A stretch of DNA of 14,872 bases from Anaerolineae bacterium (GTDB lineage: Bacteria > Chloroflexota > Anaerolineae > JAAYZQ01), in contig JAFGOG010000329.1 of NCBI GenBank assembly GCA_016926595.1, positions 1 to 14,872 on the forward strand. The letters are read 5' to 3'. Positions 1 through 5,448 of this stretch are shown here, one piece after another (the stretch's first letter is position 1; the number at the start of each line of letters is the position of its first letter). A program made the position numbers and the translations under genes. The notes under the pieces were generated by a model, which made no database searches, was not told where the DNA came from, and saw only the letters and a program-made list of their open reading frames with translations.

Positions 1-967
1 ACTGGAGCACGCCGTTGCTCAACACGCCGGCGCCGCATATCACTGTGTCAACCTGGAAGCGGAGAACTGCCTCATCAAAGGCACCCTCGTAGGCGTAAGA
101 GCAGCCGTCGATGTTGTAGGTCAGCAGGTAACGGTCGCCAGCCAGGTGCTCCAGGCCATACAACTCACCCTGACCGCGGTGGACTGCGCCTACCACGTCG
201 ACCGGCCGCACCCGTGGATCGCCGGTTAGCGGCAAGTAGCCCAGGCCATAAGCGTCGTCGAACAGAGCGGTGATCAGCAGCAGGCCCTTGTCGCCCGGGG
301 TAAAGTGGCAGGCGCCGATGGCGTTCAGAGGCACGGTCTCGCCTGGCTTCCGCTCGTCGAGCGGCTTGCCGTACAGCAGCTTGCGCCTGCCCACGTCCTT
401 TTCCCAGAGGTAGACGGCGTGGTCGGCGGCGGTGTAGCTGTCGACCAGGATGATCCGGGTATAGTCAGCATTGGCGCCCGTGTAATAGTTGCCGTACAGG
501 CTGACGCCCAGGTCGGTCAGCTCCATCGTCTCCAGGTTGAGCAGGTAGGATTCGTTGAGCGGGCTGGTGCGCGGATCGACAAAAAGGGCAACCAGGTTGC
601 GTTCGGCGTCGCAGTGAAGGACGTTGACCTGCTTGCCCTTGAACCGCTCGACCAGAACTGCCTCGGGCAGGCCGCCATCGAGGGGGATGAGGTTGAGCTG
701 GTAGTTCTCGTCGCCGTCCTGGTCGATCATGACCAAGATTTTGCCGAGCTTGGGAAAGACGTAGAACGACTCGCCGTTCATGAGAGCCGGGTTCTGGAGG
801 GCGATGTCGGGCGGCAGGAGCGGTTCGGGCACGCTGCCGGCGCGGTCCATAGCGTACAGGCTGATGCGGCCGGAGAGGTCGCTCAGGAAATAGATGCGGT
901 CGCCGGCGAGCCGGGGACTGACAAAGAGCCGGGCGGCCAGTAGGGATTCGATTTTGAAAGTGGGCAT
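1..967 (-). CDS. S9-family (prolyl oligopeptidase-type) peptidase, N-terminal propeller part, 3' end cut
   Basis: Open frame running off the left edge; 322 codons are visible. It begins MPTFKIESLLAARLFVSP and continues with propeller-like repeats such as RIYFLSDLSGRISLYAMDR and KILVMIDQDGDENYQLNLIP. This style matches the N-terminal beta-propeller of S9 dipeptidyl/acylaminoacyl peptidases, where it gates access to an alpha/beta-hydrolase domain. The catalytic Ser-Asp-His domain would lie outside the window, so peptidase activity is inferred from family resemblance only. There is no signal peptide, so it is probably cytoplasmic. The start is well supported: GAGGAGG lies five bases upstream of the ATG at 967. 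The next gene upstream ends at 1068, a 100-bp gap without a clear promoter, so read-through from the TIR-STAND operon is possible. A non-enzymatic propeller protein is the alternative. Confidence 0.8.
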   Translation of the reverse strand, partial: MPTFKIESLLAARLFVSPRLAGDRIYFLSDLSGRISLYAMDRAGSVPEPLLPPDIALQNPALMNGESFYVFPKLGKILVMIDQDGDENYQLNLIPLDGGLPEAVLVERFKGKQVNVLHCDAERNLVALFVDPRTSPLNESYLLNLETMELTDLGVSLYGNYYTGANADYTRIILVDSYTAADHAVYLWEKDVGRRKLLYGKPLDERKPGETVPLNAIGACHFTPGDKGLLLITALFDDAYGLGYLPLTGDPRVRPVDVVGAVHRGQGELYGLEHLAGDRYLLTYNIDGCSYAYEGAFDEAVLRFQVDTVICGAGVLSNGVLQ

Positions 968-1067
968 GTTTTTCCTCCTCAATTAACCGTGAATGCGACG
1001 CCAGTCGCTACCCCCTCCCGCGCATGGGGCAACTCGGACAAAAACGCTAGGGCAGGCAAGCTCGTGA

Positions 1068-1838
1068 CTAGACCCTTCTAGTGAAGATCCAGCTACCAGA
1101 CAGGGTATATACCAGTGGAGCGACGCCGACCACATGCAGACTCCACAGGCCCGCCCCCCCGGTCGCGCTTACAGTTCCATTAGGCCCGGCATCCTCATCT
1201 CTTCGCAGCCCGCCTCGGAAGAGAAACAGGTCCGGTGCGCCGATGATCCCGGCCGAAACCCCAGTGGCGCTCGGACTCACTGGCCTGTAGACGTCCGTCG
1301 GATCCTCGCCTTCTCTTTCACCCGTCTCGTCAACCGCAACGTCCAAGAACAGTTCATATCCCGCTACTTCGGGACGCTCGTCGAGGTCGAGAAACTGGAA
1401 CTCACACAAGCGATCCACGGCCAGATCGATTTCGGACTCGGCGACGAGCCCAAACTCCTCTGAGGTCAGCGCCTCGTGAAGGCGAGCGGCCCACTGTAGC
1501 CCATCTGCCAACTCTTCCAGGCTGGCTTTGTCGATCAGATCGTGCAACGCCTTGCACCGGCTCTGCAGCCAACCATGCCAGTAAGCGCGATCTGACAGGG
1601 CCAATTGTGCAGATTCTTCTTGCCCCAGTACCCGTACATCAAGCCGCTGAAGGATGGCCGTCTTGGCATAACGCTCGACACCCGCCAGTTGGCCCTGCAC
1701 GCTGAGCTGCAAGCGGCCAAGGGCAGGAGTGTCAAAGTGCGCGATGCCAGATGCATGATCGGCATACTCCTTGATATAGTCATAAATGATCGGTTGAGGC
1801 CCCATTGCCTGTTCAGTTGTCGATTGATACTCGGACAT
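1068..1838 (-). CDS. Hypothetical protein, candidate partner of the TIR-STAND protein
   Basis: 256 aa, not recognised. The frame opens at a GTG at 1868, but the ATG at 1838 (MSEYQSTTEQ) has an AGGAG seven bases upstream, while the GTG extension encodes that very Shine-Dalgarno stretch, so 1838 is preferred. There is no signal peptide and no transmembrane segment. Residues about 10-150 look helical and acidic (IYDYIKEYADHA, YAKTAILQRLDV, SLEELADGLQWAARLHEAL). Residues about 155-256 are strand- and glycine-rich (GYELFLDVAVDE, GVSAGIIGAPDLFLFRGG, GLWSLHVVGVAPLVYTLSG). It starts 46 bp after the stop of the 857-aa TIR-STAND gene, in the same direction with no visible promoter, so cotranscription is likely. 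An effector, inhibitor or sensor partner are all conceivable; none is shown by sequence. A G7 run near 1150 is a possible frameshift spot affecting only the last ~25 residues. Confidence 0.7.
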   Translation of the reverse strand: MSEYQSTTEQAMGPQPIIYDYIKEYADHASGIAHFDTPALGRLQLSVQGQLAGVERYAKTAILQRLDVRVLGQEESAQLALSDRAYWHGWLQSRCKALHDLIDKASLEELADGLQWAARLHEALTSEEFGLVAESEIDLAVDRLCEFQFLDLDERPEVAGYELFLDVAVDETGEREGEDPTDVYRPVSPSATGVSAGIIGAPDLFLFRGGLRRDEDAGPNGTVSATGGAGLWSLHVVGVAPLVYTLSGSWIFTRRV

Positions 1839-1884
1839 GATCGGTCTCCTTTCCTCTTCCGAGATCACACATTGACACTGGCCA

Positions 1885-4458
1885 TCATTGGCCTTCCGCC
1901 AATCGCTTCACTTGTTCTCGAAACTCGCCCGGGAGCAGCCCACTCACACATCGAAAGCCAACATCGCTTGAGGGCAGAATGTCAGGCTGGACAACACGCG
2001 CGCTGGTCAGTGCACGGTAGAGGCCGCTCTGCGCGCTGCCCCCCCTGACCACAACTCCACGACCAAAGGTCGTCTCTGGCATATCCGGCCACCAGGTTGT
2101 CAAATAGGCAGGATCGTCATAGTCTAGCCACGGCGAAATCGTCCATTCGCTGACATTGCCGGCCAAGGCCACAACTCCTTCCGTCGTGCAATCTAGGCGC
2201 ACGTCGGTCACTGACCATAGTGTTGCTCCAAGCCCAGTCCCATCGCCGATGTTCACCTCTGCCGGATTGGACAGAAAAGCTCCGGTCGGGTAGAGGCGAT
2301 TCTCAGCCCCGCGTGCAGCCCGCTCCCATTCAATCTCTGTCGGCAGACGGCGACCCAGCCATTGACAATAGCGAGCGGCATTGGCCACGGTGATGTTGGT
2401 CACCGGCTGACCCGTGATCTGCGGATCACATACCGGTTGTTCACCATAGCGGTGATCGTCACATCCGCCGGCCTTGCTACAGAGGCAGTACAGCTTGTTA
2501 CTGACTTCGTACTTTTCAATGGCAAAGGCCGGGTACCAGAGTCGCCATTCTGGATGGCTGCTCTCGTCGACGTCCAGGCTATTTGTGCCGACAACAAACT
2601 CGCCGCCGTCAAACTGCACGACCGGACTCGCATCCAGCACCTGCTTCTTTAGCCACAATCGATACCCAGTCCATCCCACCAGGATCATAAGGCCAACCAG
2701 GATCACTGCCAGCAGCGGCCGCCCCCACTGCACTAGCTGTTGATTGCGCAGCACCGTCCGGCTGGTCGACACAAAGGCGAGCACCATCTCCCCATAGCCC
2801 AGGTCGGCTGCATCCTGACCGGCCAGCCAGCGCTGGGCCTCTACCAGTTGCACCCTGTCCAACAGGCCGGCCTTGCCCCGGCCCAACCGCGCCCATTCAG
2901 CCGCCTTGGCCTCCAAGCGCCGGCGGGCCTGCTCGGCCTCCCGGCGCTCGGCCAGCCAACGCTGAAAGGCCGGCCAGCCGTCGATCAACGCCTCGTGGGC
3001 CAGGTCAGCCCTGCGGTCCGGATCCCCTTCCTCGCCGCCGAGCGTCAGCAGGCGGTTGTCGACCAGGTGGCGCAGCGTCTGGTCGAACAGGGCCGGATCG
3101 TTGCCAGCGCGCAACTCGGCCACCGGCTGCTGGCGGCGCGTGTCGGGCCGCCCTTCGCCAAACTGCACCAGGCGCACCAGGATACGGCGGGCGATCGCGT
3201 GCTGCTCGGCAGGGAGTGCGGTCAAGGTAGCGTCGGCCTTGGTGGCGATGGCTGTGGCCAAGCCACTGCGCCCATCGCCGCCCAACCGCTCGTAGGCGCT
3301 TACAGGCAACAGCCGGTGCGCTCTTTTCTCCCACAGCAGCGCCATCGTCTCCTGTAGCAAGGGCAGCGTGCCCGGTTCGCCAGCGGCGTCGGCCAGCAGG
3401 CGCTCGGTCAGTCCTGTCTCAAGATAGACCCCTTCTGCCTGAGCTGGCCCGACGATCGCCTCGCGCAGCGCCGCGCCGCGCAGCGGGGCGACTTCCAGTC
3501 GCTCGGCAGGGCTCACCGGCCACAGATCGCTGACCATCAGCTCGGGGTAGAAATCAGCCCGCATGGTCAGTATGAGGCGGCAGGCGTCAACCTGGCACAG
3601 CTCTCTCAGCGCCGCGATAAAGGCCATCTGGTCCGACTTGGCCGAGGCAAAGAGCTCTTCGAACTGGTCGATGACCAGCAGCAGGCGGGATGACGGCGAG
3701 CTAGAGGTCTGGGGGAACGGAGGGTTGGAGGATTGGAGAGCCGGGGCCGGCAGATCGCCGGCTATCGCTTGCAGGGCGGCCAGCGGCGTAGCGCCGGGGC
3801 GCATCGCCCGCACCATCCACTCCCCCGGCTGCCGGCGATGCAGCTCGGGAACCAGGCCAGCAAAGATCAGCGAGGACTTGCCAGAGCCGGATGGCCCGAT
3901 GACCAATGTCAAGCCCGGGTGGCGCAGGCGGCGCCACAAATCCTCGATCTCACGCTCGCGGCCGAAAAAATAGCGCGCATCCCCTTCTGAAAAGGGGACC
4001 ATGCCTGGATAGGGGCAGGGGATGCGCTCCAGCCCTGGCTCTGGTTGGGCCAGCACGGCCCGCAGGCGGGCAATTTCGCTTTCCCAATTGGCCTCGGCGG
4101 TGCAGTCCAGGCGGACCCGAAAGTCGAGGCGCAGGGGCAGCTCGCACTCGGTCTTCAGCAGTGGTATCAGCCGGATCTGCCGCTCTGCCACGCTCAGGTG
4201 TGAGACCAACTGCTCGCCCAGAGTAGACCACGCATCGGCCAGATAGGCCGGGCTAAGCACCAGCAGTGTGTGGCGGCTGCCGGTGACGACACGTTCCAAC
4301 TCGTCCACCAACGGGGCACCGGGGCGGAAATCGTCCGGGGTGACCAGTCGCGGCGCAGGCAACCCAAGAGCAGGCACAAGGTAACCTCTGACCCACTCTC
4401 GATCGGAAAGGCTATAACTGACGAATAGATCGTACAAACCGCCTACCCGGTCCGCCAT
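1885..4458 (-). CDS. TIR - nSTAND1 NTPase - transmembrane - FGE-sulfatase-like fusion protein
   Basis: 857 aa in four modules. (1) TIR domain, residues ~8-135: opening strand YDLFVSYSLSDREW and a helix SPAYLADAWSTLGEQL with candidate catalytic Glu82. TIR domains of this kind often cleave NAD+ or make signalling nucleotides. (2) nSTAND1 NTPase, ~148-560: entry motif PYPGMVPFSEGDARYFFGRE, Walker A GPSGSGKSS (188-196), Walker B plus family signature LLLVIDQFEELF (259-270), TMRADFY (298-304) and HEALIDGWPAFQRWL (488-502). (3) One membrane helix, ~580-602, probably leaving the C-terminus outside. (4) FGE-sulfatase/SUMF1-like domain, ~612-840: RRLPTEIEWERAARG, AGNVSEW, VVRGGS, VGFRCV. Both catalytic cysteines of true formylglycine-generating enzymes are missing, so this is probably a ligand-binding fold. 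The layout suggests an outward sensor that triggers oligomerisation and a cytoplasmic TIR effector; that is inference. It has its own promoter and a downstream partner gene. Confidence 0.93.
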   Translation of the reverse strand: MADRVGGLYDLFVSYSLSDREWVRGYLVPALGLPAPRLVTPDDFRPGAPLVDELERVVTGSRHTLLVLSPAYLADAWSTLGEQLVSHLSVAERQIRLIPLLKTECELPLRLDFRVRLDCTAEANWESEIARLRAVLAQPEPGLERIPCPYPGMVPFSEGDARYFFGREREIEDLWRRLRHPGLTLVIGPSGSGKSSLIFAGLVPELHRRQPGEWMVRAMRPGATPLAALQAIAGDLPAPALQSSNPPFPQTSSSPSSRLLLVIDQFEELFASAKSDQMAFIAALRELCQVDACRLILTMRADFYPELMVSDLWPVSPAERLEVAPLRGAALREAIVGPAQAEGVYLETGLTERLLADAAGEPGTLPLLQETMALLWEKRAHRLLPVSAYERLGGDGRSGLATAIATKADATLTALPAEQHAIARRILVRLVQFGEGRPDTRRQQPVAELRAGNDPALFDQTLRHLVDNRLLTLGGEEGDPDRRADLAHEALIDGWPAFQRWLAERREAEQARRRLEAKAAEWARLGRGKAGLLDRVQLVEAQRWLAGQDAADLGYGEMVLAFVSTSRTVLRNQQLVQWGRPLLAVILVGLMILVGWTGYRLWLKKQVLDASPVVQFDGGEFVVGTNSLDVDESSHPEWRLWYPAFAIEKYEVSNKLYCLCSKAGGCDDHRYGEQPVCDPQITGQPVTNITVANAARYCQWLGRRLPTEIEWERAARGAENRLYPTGAFLSNPAEVNIGDGTGLGATLWSVTDVRLDCTTEGVVALAGNVSEWTISPWLDYDDPAYLTTWWPDMPETTFGRGVVVRGGSAQSGLYRALTSARVVQPDILPSSDVGFRCVSGLLPGEFREQVKRLAEGQ
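3688..3738 (-). repeat. In-frame G-rich microsatellite-like insertion in the STAND domain
   Basis: On the plus strand the stretch carries runs such as CTGGGGGAACGGAGGG followed by two 8-base units TTGGAGGA and TTGGAGAG. It encodes residues ~241-257 of the TIR-STAND protein, a low-complexity Ser/Pro/Gln segment (SSNPPFPQTSSSPSS) just before the Walker B strand. The rest of the domain is ordinary, so this looks like a loop expansion that kept the frame. Similar TTGGAG-type repeats are common between genes in environmental genomes (recollection, not searched). Confidence 0.5.
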
Positions 4459-4472
4459 GGAGGCCCCCCTAC

Positions 4473-4489
4473 TTGACTGAGCAAGTCAA
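4473..4489. promoter_or_regulatory. Inverted repeat across the TIR-STAND transcription start, candidate operator
   Basis: TTGACT - GAGCA - AGTCAA: perfect 6-bp arms with a 5-bp centre. It touches the last base of the -10 box (4489-4494) and covers the predicted start point near 4482. A repressor bound here would block initiation. The same hexamer also forms the -35 box, so part of the symmetry could be chance. Confidence 0.45.
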
Positions 4490-4517
4490 TTGTAGCACGT
4501 TATGTCGCAAAAGTCAA
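4489..4517 (-). promoter_or_regulatory. Sigma-70-type promoter of the TIR-STAND gene
   Basis: On the minus strand TTGACT (4517-4512) and TACAAT (4494-4489) are separated by exactly 17 bp, each one mismatch from consensus. The predicted start lies near 4482, giving a leader of about 24 bases with a weak purine stretch (AGGGGGG) before the ATG at 4458. It is the best promoter in the window and separates the TIR-STAND operon from the upstream stress-protein gene. Confidence 0.75.
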
Positions 4518-4561
4518 GGGGATTTGCGGAAAACTATCAGAATCAGCTAGCAGTGAGGATC

Positions 4562-4576
4562 GCCAGGACGCCTGGC
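4562..4576. terminator. Short GC-rich hairpin after the stress-protein gene
   Basis: GCCAGG - ACG - CCTGGC, perfect 6-bp stem with a 3-base loop, 24 bp beyond the stop of the universal stress protein gene. No T-tract follows in the minus direction, so it is at best an incomplete intrinsic terminator or an RNA-stabilising stem. Confidence 0.3.
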
Positions 4577-4599
4577 TTGCCAATCCTTCAGGCTTAGGA

Positions 4600-5448
4600 C
4601 TAGCGGATCAGCAGCATTGGGCAATCCAGCTCTTCCACCAGCGTCGCCAGCGCTTCATCGCGCAAGAGAGCAAGTTCAGCCGGCAGGATCAGCGTGCCGC
4701 ACCCTTCTGTCTTTAGGGTCTGCACTAGTCTGGACACAGATGCTTCGGTCAGTTGGCGGAAGCGGGCCGGTATCCCGCGCCCCTGTAGCCACCCGGCGGC
4801 CTGCCCTTGCAAACGTTCGGTTTCATCCGGATCGTCGGCCGCTACCAGGACGAGCAGCTCGCCCGCCCTGCCCTCTGCCAAGCGTGCCGCAGTGGCCAAC
4901 GCTTTGCCGGCCAGCGCCGACCCGTCGTAGACGGCCATGACAGGCAGCTCCAAGTGGACACCCTGCTGGACGACCAACGCCGGCCGGGGAGCCTGGGACA
5001 GCACCGCCCGAGCCGTGGAGCCCACCCGCCGCCGGCCAGTCGGCGACCAGCCCGCCCGGCCCAGGCTGATCAGATCGGCTTCGACGGCCGCCGCCAGCAG
5101 CTCGGCGGCGATCGTCCCACGCGCCACGCGAAACGACCAGCGCACCTGCGCACGATCGGCCATGGCCGCCAGCGCCTGCTCTGCCCGGCGCGCCCGCGCC
5201 CGCAGCTCCCGTTCCACCTGCGGTTCGTCCAAAGGGCGCGGCGTCGCCGAATAGAGCCCCAACTCCCGGGCAAAAGGCAGCCCAGCCAGCCGCAACAGGT
5301 CGACATCCTCGACAAACAGCCCCAGCAGCTCGGCCTGGAGATCGGCGGCCAGGGCAACCGCCGCCTCCAGCGCCGCCAGGCTGTGTGGTGACGCATCCAG
5401 CGCTACCAGGATGCGTTGAAAGATCGGCTCGCTCCCCTCGCCGCTCAT
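4600..5448 (-). CDS. Tandem universal stress protein (UspA family)
   Basis: 282 aa with two Usp folds, ~11-161 and ~168-282. The first opens with ILVALDASPHSLAALEAA and carries the nucleotide-binding signature G-2x-G-9x-G-S exactly (Gly130, Gly133, Gly143, Ser144). The second starts MAVYDGSALAGKALATAARL but lacks that signature near its C-terminus, so only the first half is predicted to bind ATP. Tandem Usp proteins act in the cytoplasm in stress and dormancy physiology; the partner is not readable from sequence. The start ATG overlaps the stop of the Lon-like protease as ATGA, with AAGGAG eight bases upstream inside the protease gene. Translational coupling and a shared stress role are therefore likely. 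Confidence 0.93.
   Translation of the reverse strand: MSGEGSEPIFQRILVALDASPHSLAALEAAVALAADLQAELLGLFVEDVDLLRLAGLPFARELGLYSATPRPLDEPQVERELRARARRAEQALAAMADRAQVRWSFRVARGTIAAELLAAAVEADLISLGRAGWSPTGRRRVGSTARAVLSQAPRPALVVQQGVHLELPVMAVYDGSALAGKALATAARLAEGRAGELLVLVAADDPDETERLQGQAAGWLQGRGIPARFRQLTEASVSRLVQTLKTEGCGTLILPAELALLRDEALATLVEELDCPMLLIR

Noticed and set aside
305..943. 212-aa plus-strand frame
   Set aside because: Lies antisense to the S9 peptidase propeller, whose own frame runs open to the window edge with a strong ribosome site; the plus-strand protein has no recognisable features.
995..1008. GCGAC-GCCA-GTCGC hairpin upstream of the S9 gene
   Set aside because: Five-bp arms are expected by chance at this GC content, and no promoter or T-tract accompanies it.
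1068..1081. Small inverted repeat CTAGA-CCCT-TCTAG as a terminator
   Set aside because: Only 5-bp AT-rich arms, overlaps the stop codon and has no T-tract directly after it.
1885..4458. Diversity-generating retroelement target
   Set aside because: The FGE-like C-terminus suggested it, but there is no reverse transcriptase, accessory gene or template repeat in the window.
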